Assembly (NCBI RefSeq): GCF_000720185.1
Contig: NZ_JOIY01000031.1
Span: 1 to 64,000 of the forward strand
Length of the DNA stretch: 64,000 nucleotides
Origin: Streptomyces sp. NRRL S-340
GTDB taxonomy: Bacteria; Actinomycetota; Actinomycetes; Streptomycetales; Streptomycetaceae
Reading direction: 5' to 3'
Below, piece after piece: positions 24,657 to 33,272 of this stretch; the first letter of the stretch is position 1; every line of letters starts with the position of its first letter. Both the position numbers and the translations under genes were made by a program. The notes under the pieces are model-generated. The model did not search any database. It was not told where the DNA came from and was given only the letters and a program-made list of their open reading frames with translations.

Positions 24657-25445
24657 GTGAACCCCGAACCGTCCGAGGAGCGGAGCCGCCGGCCGGTCGG
24701 CCCGCCCGAGGAACAGAGCCGCACCGCCGCAGCGGCGGAGGAACACGGCCGTCCCGTCGGCCGCCGCGTCTTCCTCGCCACCCTGGGCCTGGGCGCCCTC
24801 GGCGTGGCCGCCGCGCCCACCCTGCAGCGCGGTCTGGAAGGTGTCCTCGGCGCCGCCTCCGGCAAGGACCCCACCGGCCTGACCGGGCTGCTGCCCAACG
24901 GCGGCGGCTTCCGCTACTACTCGGTCGCCGCCTCCGTCCCGCGCGAGGACGCCACCGACTACCGTCTGAGGGTCGACGGCCTGGTCGATCACCCGGCGAC
25001 GTACACCCTCGCCGATCTCCGCGCCCTGCCGCAGACCCGCATGGTCCGCGACGTCCAGTGCGTCACCGGCTGGCGGGTGCCCGGCACGCCCTTCGAAGGC
25101 GTACGGCTCTCCCGGCTCCTGGAGGCCGCGGGCGTTCGCCGCACGGCGCGGGCCGTCCGGTTCACCTGTTTCGACGGCACCTACACCGAGAGCCTGACCC
25201 TCGGCCAGGCCCGCCGTCCCGACGTGCTGGTGGCCCTGCGCATGCAGGACAAGGACCTCGGCCACGACCACGGCGGCCCGGTGCGCCTCTACGTCGCCCC
25301 GATGTACTTCTACAAGTCCGCCAAGTGGCTCTCCGGCATCACCGTCACCGACGAGGTGCGTCCCGGCTACTGGGAGGACCGGGGGTACGACGTCGACGCC
25401 TGGGTCGGCCGTTCGAACGGACGCAATGATGACCCCACGAGCTGA
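24657..25445 (+). CDS. Tat-exported molybdopterin oxidoreductase (sulfite oxidase/MsrP-like)
   Basis: This 262-residue protein has a twin-arginine signal GRRVFLATLGLGALGVAAAP and a sulfite-oxidase-fold molybdopterin domain. The cysteine in RDVQCVTGWRVPGTPFEGV is the expected molybdenum ligand, and PVRLYVAPMYFYKSAKW is the family's C-terminal motif. It would act outside the membrane, with electrons supplied or taken by the cytochrome b-like protein whose gene overlaps it by 20 nt. GTG 24657 is chosen; GTG 24606 would add 17 residues. The natural substrate is unknown. Confidence 0.88.
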   Translation: MNPEPSEERSRRPVGPPEEQSRTAAAAEEHGRPVGRRVFLATLGLGALGVAAAPTLQRGLEGVLGAASGKDPTGLTGLLPNGGGFRYYSVAASVPREDATDYRLRVDGLVDHPATYTLADLRALPQTRMVRDVQCVTGWRVPGTPFEGVRLSRLLEAAGVRRTARAVRFTCFDGTYTESLTLGQARRPDVLVALRMQDKDLGHDHGGPVRLYVAPMYFYKSAKWLSGITVTDEVRPGYWEDRGYDVDAWVGRSNGRNDDPTS

Positions 25446-26055
25446 GACCGCGGCCCCGCCCGTCGGTGACGTCCGCCGCTTCGGCACCGTCCAGCGCTGG
25501 GTGCACCGCACGACGGCCGCGCTGATGGGCGTGTGCGTGCTGACGGCCGCCTTCCTGTACATCCCGCAGCTCGCGGTGCTCGTCGGCCGCCGCGAACTGG
25601 TCGTCCGTGTCCACGAGTGCGCGGGCCTCGCGCTCCCGGTGCCGGTCCTGCTGGGCCTGGCCTCCCGCGCCCTCCGCGCCGACCTGCGCTTCCTCAACCG
25701 CTTCGGCCCGCACGACAAGGTGTGGCTGCGCGCCGCCCTGCGCCGCGACCGGCGGCCCGCCGCGCGCCCCGCGGGCAAGTTCAACGCCGGTCAGAAGGTC
25801 TACGCGGCCTGGATCGCGGGGGCCGCCGTGGTCATGCTCGGTACCGGTCTGATGATGTGGTTCACCCACCTCACCCCGCTGAGGTGGCGCACCGGGGCCA
25901 CCTTCGTCCACGACTGGCTGGCCCTGACCATCGGCGTGGTGCTGGCCGGCCACATCGGCATGGCCCTCGGCGACCCGGAGGCCCGCAGAGGTCTGCGCAC
26001 CGGCATGGTCAGCCGCACCTGGGCGGACCACGAACACCCGCTGTGGAGACCGTGA
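25426..26055 (+). CDS. Cytochrome b561-type membrane subunit
   Basis: This 209-residue protein has four membrane helices (about residues 30-50, 68-85, 125-147 and 163-180). Histidines in VQRWVHRTT, VHECAGLALP, FVHDWLAL and AGHIGMAL are positioned to hold b-type hemes. The start overlaps the molybdopterin oxidoreductase gene, so the two probably form a membrane-anchored redox complex like MsrP/MsrQ or formate-dehydrogenase gamma-type pairs. ATG 25426 and ATG 25429 are equally possible starts. Confidence 0.86.
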   Translation: MMTPRAETAAPPVGDVRRFGTVQRWVHRTTAALMGVCVLTAAFLYIPQLAVLVGRRELVVRVHECAGLALPVPVLLGLASRALRADLRFLNRFGPHDKVWLRAALRRDRRPAARPAGKFNAGQKVYAAWIAGAAVVMLGTGLMMWFTHLTPLRWRTGATFVHDWLALTIGVVLAGHIGMALGDPEARRGLRTGMVSRTWADHEHPLWRP

Positions 26056-26101
26056 GGGCGGTTCAGCTCACGGGGCCGCCGGAACCACCGGGTCGGTCAC
26101 T

Positions 26102-26208
26102 GTGACCGCCGAGGACGCCTCTCGGCCGACGAGGTCCCGTGACCGCCGAGGGCGCCTCGGCCGACGAGGTCCCGTGACCGCCGAGATCACCGTGGCCCAC
26201 GAGGTCCC
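26102..26208. repeat. Three tandem 35-37-bp repeats
   Basis: Units 26102-26138, 26139-26173 and 26174-26208 each begin GTGACCGCCGAG and end CGAGGTCCC, and a partial fourth unit runs into the end of the dehydrogenase gene. Every unit boundary reads CCGTGA. They lie between two convergent genes, with no evident function. Confidence 0.8.
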
Positions 26209-26221
26209 GTGGACGGCGAGG

Positions 26222-27292
26222 TCACCGGGAGCCGACGACCTTTCCGAGGCCCTCCTGGCCCACTTGAGGGACCCCGAAGTCCAGCAGCACCTTGCACGAC
26301 CGCGCGCGGTCCGCCGCCAGCGCGAACGCCGCCTCGGCGTCGGCCACCGGGACCACCGCGCTGACCAGTTCGTCGAAGACGGGTTCGGCGGCCAGCAGCC
26401 GCAGCGCCCCGTCGAACTCCGTGTCGAAGCGGAACGCCCCGCGCAGCTCGATCTCCCGGCTGACGACGAGGTTCCCGGCGAACGGCGACCGCCCGGCCGG
26501 CAGCATCCCCAGCTGGACGACCACCCCGCCGCGCCGCACCAGGCGCAGGCACGTGCCGAGCCCGTCCGCCACGCCGGAGGCCTCCACGGCCACGTCGGCC
26601 TCGGACGGCCACCCGGGGTCCGCCGGGTCGTCGGCCCGTACGACCGTGTCGGCGCCGGCGGCCGAGGCGTACCGCAGGCCGCGCGGCACCAGGTCGGTGA
26701 CGGTCACGCGGGCCGCGTCCGCCGCCCGCGCCGCCGCGACGACCAGGCAGCCGATCGGCCCCGCTCCGGTCACCAGCAGGTGCCGGCCCGCCACGTCCCC
26801 GGCCCGGCGCACCGCGTGCAGCGCCACCGCGAGCGGTTCGGCGAGGGCGGCCCGGCGCAGGTCCAGACCCGCCGGGAGCGGCCGCACCTGCGCGGCCGGG
26901 ACGGCCACGCGCGCCGCGAAGCCGCCCTGGACGTGCGGGAATCGGGCCGCACTGCCCAGGTAACGGGTGTCCCGGCAGACGTTTCGCCGCCCGTCCGCGC
27001 ACTCCGGACAGGTCCCGCACGGGGTCGCCGGGTGCACCGCGACCGCCGTGCCCGGGGCCGGGCCGCCGGCTCCGGGACCGTAGGAGACGACCGTGCCGGC
27101 CACCTCGTGCCCGAGCACCATCGGCTCCCTCAGCCGGAAGTCGCCGACGGCGCCGTGGCGCCAGTAGTGCAGGTCGGAGCCGCACACCCCGCCGTAGCGG
27201 ACGGCGACCAGCGCCTGCCCGGGGCCGGGCTCGGGCACCGGCAGCTCCTGTACCCGCAGGTCACCCTGACCGTGGATCACACAGCCGAGCAT
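26222..27292 (-). CDS. idnD: Zinc-dependent dehydrogenase, L-idonate 5-dehydrogenase-like
   Basis: This 356-residue MDR dehydrogenase has catalytic zinc residues in GGVCGSDLHYWRHG and LGHEVAGTV and structural cysteines in CGTCPECADGRRNVC; its Rossmann motif is GAGPIGCL. The sequence and its place after a gluconate 5-dehydrogenase-like SDR fit L-idonate 5-dehydrogenase, making 5-ketogluconate from L-idonate. ATG 27292 marks the start of homology. It is the last gene of the minus-strand gluconate unit (38 nt after idnO). The name is by family and context. Confidence 0.8.
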   Translation of the reverse strand: MLGCVIHGQGDLRVQELPVPEPGPGQALVAVRYGGVCGSDLHYWRHGAVGDFRLREPMVLGHEVAGTVVSYGPGAGGPAPGTAVAVHPATPCGTCPECADGRRNVCRDTRYLGSAARFPHVQGGFAARVAVPAAQVRPLPAGLDLRRAALAEPLAVALHAVRRAGDVAGRHLLVTGAGPIGCLVVAAARAADAARVTVTDLVPRGLRYASAAGADTVVRADDPADPGWPSEADVAVEASGVADGLGTCLRLVRRGGVVVQLGMLPAGRSPFAGNLVVSREIELRGAFRFDTEFDGALRLLAAEPVFDELVSAVVPVADAEAAFALAADRARSCKVLLDFGVPQVGQEGLGKVVGSR

Positions 27293-27330
27293 CCGGGACC
27301 GCCCTTCCGGCCGCACGTCCGTCGTGCCGC

Positions 27331-28095
27331 CTACAGCACACTCGTCATGCCGCCGTCGACGTACAGCACCTGCCCGGAGACGAAGTCCGCGGCCGGGGAG
27401 GCGAGGAACAGCACCCCGCCCACCAGGTCCTCGGTGCGGCCCCAGCGGCCGGCCGGGGTGCGGCGGCGCACCCACGCGCTGAACTCCTCGTCCTGGACCA
27501 GCGGTTCGGTCAGCTCGGTCCGGATGTAGCCGGGCCCGAGTCCGTTGACCTGCACCCCGTACGGTCCCCAGTCGGCGCACATGCCCTTGGTGAGCATCTT
27601 CAGCGCGCCCTTGGCGGCCGCGTAGGGCGCGATGCCGGGGCGGACCACCTCGCTCTGCAGCGAGCAGATGTTGATGATCCTGCCGTGGCCGCGCCCGGTC
27701 ATCCGCCGGGCGGCCTCCCGCCCGACGAGGAAGGCGCTGGTGAGGTTGGTGTCCAGGATCCGGTGCCAGTCCGCGTCCGTGAACTCCAGGAGCGGGGCGC
27801 GCAGTTGCATGCCCGCGTTGTTGACCAGGATGTCGAGCGGGCCCACCCGCTCCTCGACGTCCGCGATCCCGGCGGCCACCGAGGCGCCGTCGGTCACGTC
27901 GAACGCCGCCGTGTGCACCCGGTCGCCGGGCAGGGCGGCGGCCGCCTTCGCGAGCGTGCCGCCGTCCCGCCCGTTGAGCACGACCGTGCAGCCGGCCTCG
28001 GCCAGGCCGCGGGCCAGGGCCAGCCCGATGCCCCGCGAGGAGCCGGTGACCAGTGCGGTGCGGCCGGCGATGTCGAAGAGGGGGTGAGCCGTCAT
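27331..28095 (-). CDS. idnO: SDR, gluconate 5-dehydrogenase (5-ketogluconate reductase)-like
   Basis: This 254-residue SDR has the cofactor motif TGSSRGIGLALA, NNAGMQ, and a YAAAK-type catalytic pair (IAPYAAAKGAL). The N-terminus MTAHPLFDIAGRTALVTGSSRGIG is typical of IdnO/Gno enzymes, which interconvert 5-keto-D-gluconate and D-gluconate. It starts 10 nt after the gluconate permease gene, so it is co-transcribed. With the kinase, it channels idonate and ketogluconate into 6-phosphogluconate. Confidence 0.87.
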   Translation of the reverse strand: MTAHPLFDIAGRTALVTGSSRGIGLALARGLAEAGCTVVLNGRDGGTLAKAAAALPGDRVHTAAFDVTDGASVAAGIADVEERVGPLDILVNNAGMQLRAPLLEFTDADWHRILDTNLTSAFLVGREAARRMTGRGHGRIINICSLQSEVVRPGIAPYAAAKGALKMLTKGMCADWGPYGVQVNGLGPGYIRTELTEPLVQDEEFSAWVRRRTPAGRWGRTEDLVGGVLFLASPAADFVSGQVLYVDGGMTSVL

Positions 28096-28105
28096 CGCCG
28101 TACCC

Positions 28106-29503
28106 CTACAGGATCAGGGACAGGACGAGGACCAGGGCGCCCGCCACCACGGAGAGGATCGTCTCCATCAGCGACCAGGTCTTGACCGTCTGGCCGACGT
28201 CCAGCCCGAAGTACTCCTTCACCAGCCAGAAGCCGGCGTCGTTGACGTGGCTGAAGAAGAGCGAACCGGCGCCGATCGCCAGCACCAGCAGGGCGGCGTG
28301 GGTGGTCGACATGTCGGCCGCCAGCGGCGCGACCAGACCGGCCGCCGAGACGGTCGCCACGGTCGCCGAACCGGTCGCGAGCCGGATCACCACCGCGATC
28401 AGCCAGGCCAGCAGCACCGCCGGGATCGACCAGCTCTTGGAGATGTCCAGGATCATCTGGCCCACCCCGCAGTCGATCAGCGTCTGCTTGAAGCCGCCGC
28501 CCGCGCCGACGATGAGCATGACGCCCGCGATGGGCATCAGGCCCTTCTCGACGGTGGAGTTGACGCGCTCCTTGGTGAACCCGGCCGGCCGGCCCAGCGT
28601 GAAGATGCCGACGATCACGGCGGCGAGCAGCGCGATCAGCGGCGAGCCGATCACGTCGAAGACCCGCTGGGTCATGTTCGCCGGGTCGTCCACGACGATG
28701 TCGACGAGGGCCTTGACCAGCATCAGCACGACCGGCAGCAGCACCGTGGCCAGCGTGGCGCCGAAGCCCGGCCGCCGCTCCAGCTGCTCCGAGGCGCGCT
28801 CCGGGAGCATGCGGTCCGGGGCGGGGACGTCCACCCAGCGGGCGGCGACCTTGGAGAACAGCGGACCGGCGATGATCACGGTCGGGATCGCGACGACTAT
28901 GCCCAGCGCCAGCGTCACGCCCAGGTTGGCCTTGACCGCGTCGATCGCGACCAGCGGGCCGGGGTGCGGCGGGATCAGACCGTGCATCACGGACAGGCCG
29001 GCCAGCGCCGGGATGCCGATCCGCATCAGGGAGTAGTTGCCGCGCTTGGCCACCATCAGGACCACCGGGATCAGCAGCACGATGCCGACCTCGAAGAACA
29101 GCGGCAGACCGATCACCGAGGCGATCAGCACCATCGCCCACGGCATCGCCCGGCCCCCGGCCTTCGCCAGGATCGTGTCGACGACCTGGTCCGCGCCGCC
29201 CGAGTCGGCGAGCAGCTTGCCGAGGATCGCACCCAGCGCGATCAGCACGCCCACGCCGGCGACCGTCGAGCCGAGGCCGCTGGTGAAGCTGGTGATCGCC
29301 TTGTCCAGCGGCGCGCCGGCGACCGCGCCGAGCACGAGGGACCCGATGGTCAGCGACAGGAAGGCGTGCAGCTTGAACTTGGTGATGAGCAGGACGATGA
29401 CGGCGATGCCCGCCAGGACGGCGATTCCCAGCTGGGCGTGTCCGGCCGAGGTGATCGGCGGGGGCGCGTCCGCTGCCAGCATCTCGACGCTGAGTCTGGT
29501 CAC
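28106..29503 (-). CDS. gntP: GntP-family gluconate:H+ symporter
   Basis: This 465-residue membrane permease has about 12-14 hydrophobic helices. Family motifs include GLIPPHPGPLVAID, FFEVGIVLLIPV and GAGGGFKQTLIDCGVG, all typical of gluconate permeases. It imports gluconate with protons. It lies between the kinase gene (75 nt upstream) and idnO (10 nt downstream), making a minus-strand operon gntK-gntP-idnO-idnD. ATG 29503 begins MTRLSVEMLA. Confidence 0.93.
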   Translation of the reverse strand: MTRLSVEMLAADAPPPITSAGHAQLGIAVLAGIAVIVLLITKFKLHAFLSLTIGSLVLGAVAGAPLDKAITSFTSGLGSTVAGVGVLIALGAILGKLLADSGGADQVVDTILAKAGGRAMPWAMVLIASVIGLPLFFEVGIVLLIPVVLMVAKRGNYSLMRIGIPALAGLSVMHGLIPPHPGPLVAIDAVKANLGVTLALGIVVAIPTVIIAGPLFSKVAARWVDVPAPDRMLPERASEQLERRPGFGATLATVLLPVVLMLVKALVDIVVDDPANMTQRVFDVIGSPLIALLAAVIVGIFTLGRPAGFTKERVNSTVEKGLMPIAGVMLIVGAGGGFKQTLIDCGVGQMILDISKSWSIPAVLLAWLIAVVIRLATGSATVATVSAAGLVAPLAADMSTTHAALLVLAIGAGSLFFSHVNDAGFWLVKEYFGLDVGQTVKTWSLMETILSVVAGALVLVLSLIL

Positions 29504-29578
29504 GGGGAGTTCCCTTGGTGGTGAAGAGGGACGGTGGGTTTCAGAGGTGGCGCGGCCGGCGGCCGTGGGGGAGCGGCG

Positions 29579-30124
29579 TCACCGGGGGGACGGCTCGGCC
29601 GGTGCGGACCGCGCGGTGCTGTCGAGGCCGTCCAGCGCGGCCACGGCGCGCGCGGTGATCTCCTCCGGCGAGCCGGAGACGTCCACCGCGACGCCCTGCT
29701 CGTCCGCCTGGAGCGGCTGGAGCGTGGCGAACTGGGAGTCCAGCAGCGCGGTAGGCATGAAGTGACCCTGGCGGTGCGTCATCCGGTCCTCGATGAGCTG
29801 CCGGGAGCCCGTCAGATGGACGAAGACGATCCCGGGGGCCGCCGCCCTGAGCCGGTCGCGGTACGACCGCTTCAGCGCCGAGCTGCTCACCACCCCGCCG
29901 AGCCCCGCCCGCCCGTGCGCCCAGCCGCCGATGGCATCGAGCCAGGGCCACCGGTCGTCGTCGTCGAGCGGGATTCCGGCCGACATCTTGTCGATGTTGG
30001 CCTGCGGGTGGAAGTCGTCGCCCTCGGCGTACGGGACGCCGAGCCGGGCCGCGAGCAGGGGACCGATCGTGGTCTTGCCCGTGCCGGCGACGCCCATCAC
30101 CACGACGACGTGGGGGGTGCGCAT
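29579..30124 (-). CDS. gntK: Gluconokinase
   Basis: This 181-residue P-loop kinase phosphorylates gluconate to 6-phosphogluconate for the pentose phosphate pathway. Walker A is GVAGTGKTT, followed by EGDDFHPQANIDKMSAGIPLDDDDRWPWL, the GntK substrate signature, and RQGHFMPTALLDSQFATL. ATG 30124 follows GAGGCAG; an in-frame ATG 30163 would add 13 unconserved residues. It is divergent from the GntR-family gene, with a candidate operator at 30223-30233. Confidence 0.94.
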   Translation of the reverse strand: MRTPHVVVVMGVAGTGKTTIGPLLAARLGVPYAEGDDFHPQANIDKMSAGIPLDDDDRWPWLDAIGGWAHGRAGLGGVVSSSALKRSYRDRLRAAAPGIVFVHLTGSRQLIEDRMTHRQGHFMPTALLDSQFATLQPLQADEQGVAVDVSGSPEEITARAVAALDGLDSTARSAPAEPSPR

Positions 30125-30222
30125 CACTGCCTCGCTGTCTTCCTCGACATGGGACGCCGACATCCGGCGTCCGCCACACTGAAACCCATTAGGTACGACG
30201 AATTCAAGAGACTGTGACGTAT

Positions 30223-30233
30223 AAGTCTGACTT
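30223..30233. promoter_or_regulatory. Candidate FadR-type GntR operator in the gluconate divergent promoter
   Basis: AAGTCTGACTT is a perfect 11-bp inverted repeat containing GT-N3-AC, the core of FadR-subfamily operators (family knowledge). It lies 35 bp before gntR and 99 bp before gntK, in an A+T-rich patch that probably carries both promoters. Confidence 0.55.
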
Positions 30234-30267
30234 TTTGATTCCGTGATCCGCCCCGTACGCTGAGTGC

Positions 30268-30969
30268 ATGAGCACACCGGGCCGGGGGCTGCACGGCCGC
30301 GTACTGGACACCCTCGGCCCCGCCATCACCGCGGGCGAGTACCCGCCGGGCAGTGTCCTGCGCACCGACGAACTGGCACAGCGTTTCGACGTCTCACGCT
30401 CCGTGATGCGCGAGGCGGTCCGCGTCCTGGAGTCCATGCACCTGGTCGAGTCGCGCCGCCGCGTGGGCGTGACCGTCCTGCCCCACAACCAGTGGAACGT
30501 CTACGACCCCCAGGTCATCCGCTGGCGGCTGGCGGGCGCCGACCGGCCGCGGCAACTGCGCTCGCTGACCGTGCTGCGCTCGGCGGTCGAACCCGTGGCG
30601 GCCGGGCTGGCCGCCCGGCACGCGGGGCCCGAGCAGTGCGCCGAACTCACCGAGTGCGCCCTCGGCATGGTCGCGAACTCGCGCGGCCACCGCCTGGAGC
30701 AGTACCTCTTCCACGACATGGCCTTCCACCGCGTGATCCTCACCGCGTCGGGCAACGAGATGTTCGCGCGCCTGGGCGACGTGGTCGCCGAGGTGCTGGC
30801 GGGCCGCACCCACCACGAGGTCATGTTCGAGGACCCCGACCCGGCGGCGGTCACCCTCCACGTCCAGGTCGCCGAGGCCGTCCGCGAGCGCGACGCCGAA
30901 CGGGCCGAGCGGCTGACCCGCGAGATCACCGTCGGCGCCCTGCAGGAACTGGACATCCTGGCGCCGTAG
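30268..30969 (+). CDS. gntR: FadR-subfamily GntR regulator of gluconate genes
   Basis: This 233-residue regulator has an N-terminal winged helix (GSVLRTDELAQRFDVSRSVMREAVRVLESMHLVESRRRVG, about residues 28-70). The C-terminal FCD domain has metal/ligand histidines in FHDMAFHRVI and near HVQVAEAV. It is divergent from gntK and is presumably the gluconate- or 6-phosphogluconate-responsive repressor of the gntK-gntP-idnO-idnD unit, acting through the 30223-30233 palindrome. Ligand and mode are inferred. Confidence 0.9.
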   Translation: MSTPGRGLHGRVLDTLGPAITAGEYPPGSVLRTDELAQRFDVSRSVMREAVRVLESMHLVESRRRVGVTVLPHNQWNVYDPQVIRWRLAGADRPRQLRSLTVLRSAVEPVAAGLAARHAGPEQCAELTECALGMVANSRGHRLEQYLFHDMAFHRVILTASGNEMFARLGDVVAEVLAGRTHHEVMFEDPDPAAVTLHVQVAEAVRERDAERAERLTREITVGALQELDILAP

Positions 30970-30993
30970 AGCGGCGGCCCCCGCGGTGAGGTC

Positions 30994-31365
30994 CTACGCC
31001 AGGAAGTCGCCGTCCACGTACACCCACGCCCCGTCCACCCGCTCGAAACGGCTGCGCTCGTGCAGCGAACCGCCCCGGTAGGACGCCCGGAACGTCACGG
31101 TGCCGGTGGTGTGGAACGCGGAACCGTCCGTCGTCCCCAGGATCTCCAGTCCCGTCCAGCGCATCGCCGGGTCCAGGTCCAGCCGCGCCGGCCGCGTCCG
31201 CGGGTGCCACGTGCGCAGCAGGTACCCCGCGTCCTGCCGGACGAAGGCGCTGTACCGCGACCGCATCAGCGCCTCGGCGCTCGGGGCGGCGGCGCCGGCG
31301 TGGTAACGGCCGCAGCACTTCTCGTACGGCCCGGTCAGCCCGCACGGGCAGGAACGCGTGGTCAT
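30994..31365 (-). CDS. YchJ/UPF0225 family protein with SEC-C-like zinc motif
   Basis: This 123-residue protein has the N-terminal metal motif RSCPCGLTGPYEKCCGRYH (CxC..CC), then a YchJ-type NTF2-like domain (AEALMRSRYSAFVRQDAGYLLRTWHP). The biochemical role is unknown; SEC-C motifs bind zinc. ATG 31365 begins MTTRSCPCG; ATG 31374 is a possible alternative. It converges on gntR with a 24-nt gap. Confidence 0.88.
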   Translation of the reverse strand: MTTRSCPCGLTGPYEKCCGRYHAGAAAPSAEALMRSRYSAFVRQDAGYLLRTWHPRTRPARLDLDPAMRWTGLEILGTTDGSAFHTTGTVTFRASYRGGSLHERSRFERVDGAWVYVDGDFLA

Positions 31366-31602
31366 GGCGCCCATTGTGCCCGCGCCCGCCGGCCCCGACG
31401 CACACCGCCCACCGGCCCCGGCCCACACCGTCGTCCGGCTGCCCATCCGCCCCGGCGCACACCGTCGCACACCGGCGGGTGCCGCCGCGCGCCGCCCGCC
31501 GGGACGACCGCGCGGCACGTCCGCGTCCGAGGCACAGTGGAAGGGGTGCGGAGAGGCGGAGAGTCCACCGTCCCGGCGAGCGGAGCTGAGGAGGGACCGA
31601 CG

Positions 31603-31917
31603 ATGACGCGACCCGTCGACATCAGCCGGCCTGCGTCCGTCAAGGAGTGGCGGCTGAACCTGTACCTGTCCGAACACGACCCGGACACCACGGCCCGGAT
31701 CGTCCTGGACACCGGTGACAACGTCGTGGAGACCTGCGCGGAGGCCCGCCGCAGCCCCTACGACCCGGCCGTGCCCGACATAGGCGACGAACTGGCCGCG
31801 GGCCGTGCCCTGATCGCGCTCGGCCGCGAACTGCTGCGCGCCGCCGCGGGCGACATCGAGGCGGTCGGAGCGCCGGAGGCGACGTCGTCCGCGCCGCTCT
31901 GGTCCGCCGGGGAGTGA
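31603..31917 (+). CDS. DUF1876 (dsRBD-like fold) protein
   Basis: This 104-residue protein carries the DUF1876 core VKEWRLNLYLSEHDPDTTARIVLDTGDNVVETCAEARRSPYD and IGDELAAGRALIALGRELL. Families of this kind have a fold like a double-stranded RNA-binding domain, and many actinobacteria hold several copies in stress regulons (general knowledge). GAGGAGGGACC precedes ATG 31603. It lies 12 nt before the phosphoribosyltransferase/hydrolase fusion gene, probably in one operon. The exact function is unknown. Confidence 0.88.
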   Translation: MTRPVDISRPASVKEWRLNLYLSEHDPDTTARIVLDTGDNVVETCAEARRSPYDPAVPDIGDELAAGRALIALGRELLRAAAGDIEAVGAPEATSSAPLWSAGE

Positions 31918-31929
31918 AGGAGCCGCACG

Positions 31930-33222
31930 GTGCTCTTCACGGACCGTGACGAAGCGGGCAGGCGGCTCGGCGCCCGCCTGGCGCACCTCGCCGGCCCGGA
32001 CGTGGTCGTGCTCGGCCTGCCCCGCGGGGGCGTGCCGGTCGCGGCCGCCGTCGCGGCGGCGCTCGGTGCGCCGCTGGACCTCTGCCTGGTACGGAAACTC
32101 GGCGTGCCCTCCCAGCCGGAGCTGGCCATGGGCGCGATCGGCGAGGACGGCGTGCGGGTCGTCGACGACACGGTCGTGCGCGGGGCGCACGTGCGGCCCG
32201 GCGCCCTGGAGCGCGTCGAGGAACGCGAGCGGCGGGAACTGGCCCGGCGCGCCGCGCGGTACCGGGGCGACCGCCCGCCGGTCGTCGTCACCGGACGGAC
32301 CGTCGTGCTCGTCGACGACGGCGTGGCCACGGGTTCCACCGCGCGCGCCGCCTGCCGGACGGTACGCGCCAGGGGAGCGGCGCGCACCGTGCTCGCGGTG
32401 CCGGTCGCACCGCCGGACTGGACCCGGCGGCTGGCGGGCGAGGCGGACGAACTGGTCAGCCTGGCGACCCCCGTCGGATTCTTCGCCGTCGGCCAGTTCT
32501 ACGCCGACTTCGGGCAGCTCGACGACGAGGACGTGGTCGCCTGCCTGCGGCGCGCGCCCTCGGCCGGGCGCCGGGGACCCGCCGACCGCGAGGTGGAGGT
32601 GACGGCGGGCTCCGTACGGCTGGGCGGGCGGCTGACCGTCCCCGCGGACGCGGCCGGGATCGTGGTCTTCGCGCACGGCAGCGGCAGCGGGCGGCACAGC
32701 CCGCGCAACCTGTACGTCGCCACCGGGCTGAACCGGGCCGGCCTCGCCACCCTGCTGTTCGACCTGCTCACCGAGGAGGAGGCGGGACACCGGGCCAACG
32801 TGTTCGACACCCGCCTGCTGGCCGCGCGCCTGACCGGTGCCACCCGCTGGCTGCGCGCCCGGCCCGAGGCCCGCGACCTCGCCGTCGGCTACTTCGGTGC
32901 CAGCACCGGCGCCGCCGCAGCGCTGCGGGCCGCCGCGGAACCGGGCGCCCGTGTCGCCGCCGTCGTCTCCCGCGGCGGGCGCCCCGACCTGGCGGGGCCC
33001 GCCCTGGCCGCGGTGACCGCGCCCACGCTGCTCGTCGTCGGCGGCGCCGACCCCACCGTCCTGGACCTCAACCGCCAGGCTCAGACCGTGCTGACCTGCG
33101 AGAACCGGCTCTCCGTCGTCCCGGGCGCGACCCACCTCTTCGGCGAGAGCGGCGCCCTGGAGGCGGTGACGGACCTGGCCCGCGACTGGTTCACGGACCA
33201 CATGGCGGCCACGCACGTGTGA
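31930..33222 (+). CDS. Phosphoribosyltransferase-dienelactone hydrolase-like fusion
   Basis: This 430-residue protein has two domains. Residues about 1-215 form a type I phosphoribosyltransferase (GLPRGGVPVAAAVA, VRKLGVP, and VVLVDDGVATGSTARAA, the PRPP loop). Residues about 218-430 form an alpha/beta hydrolase (FAHGSGSGRHSPRN, the nucleophile elbow YFGASTGAAAAL, a late Asp in GGADPTVLDLN and His in PGATHLF). The fusion is known in actinobacteria and usually annotated only by domain. Its substrate is not known. GTG 31930 follows AGGAG. A strong hairpin terminator follows. Confidence 0.87.
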   Translation: MLFTDRDEAGRRLGARLAHLAGPDVVVLGLPRGGVPVAAAVAAALGAPLDLCLVRKLGVPSQPELAMGAIGEDGVRVVDDTVVRGAHVRPGALERVEERERRELARRAARYRGDRPPVVVTGRTVVLVDDGVATGSTARAACRTVRARGAARTVLAVPVAPPDWTRRLAGEADELVSLATPVGFFAVGQFYADFGQLDDEDVVACLRRAPSAGRRGPADREVEVTAGSVRLGGRLTVPADAAGIVVFAHGSGSGRHSPRNLYVATGLNRAGLATLLFDLLTEEEAGHRANVFDTRLLAARLTGATRWLRARPEARDLAVGYFGASTGAAAALRAAAEPGARVAAVVSRGGRPDLAGPALAAVTAPTLLVVGGADPTVLDLNRQAQTVLTCENRLSVVPGATHLFGESGALEAVTDLARDWFTDHMAATHV

Positions 33223-33232
33223 CGAGCACGAC

Positions 33233-33268
33233 GAAGAACGGCGCCGACCGTGGTCGACGCCGTTCTTC
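33233..33268. terminator. Bidirectional hairpin between hydrolase fusion and tRNA-Leu
   Basis: Arms 33233-33243 and 33258-33268 (GAAGAACGGCG and its complement) pair perfectly, and the loop holds a further CGACC-GT-GGTCG hairpin. It stands between the stop of the fusion gene and the 3' end of the minus-strand tRNA gene, so it can end both transcripts. Confidence 0.8.
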
Positions 33269-33272
33269 AATG

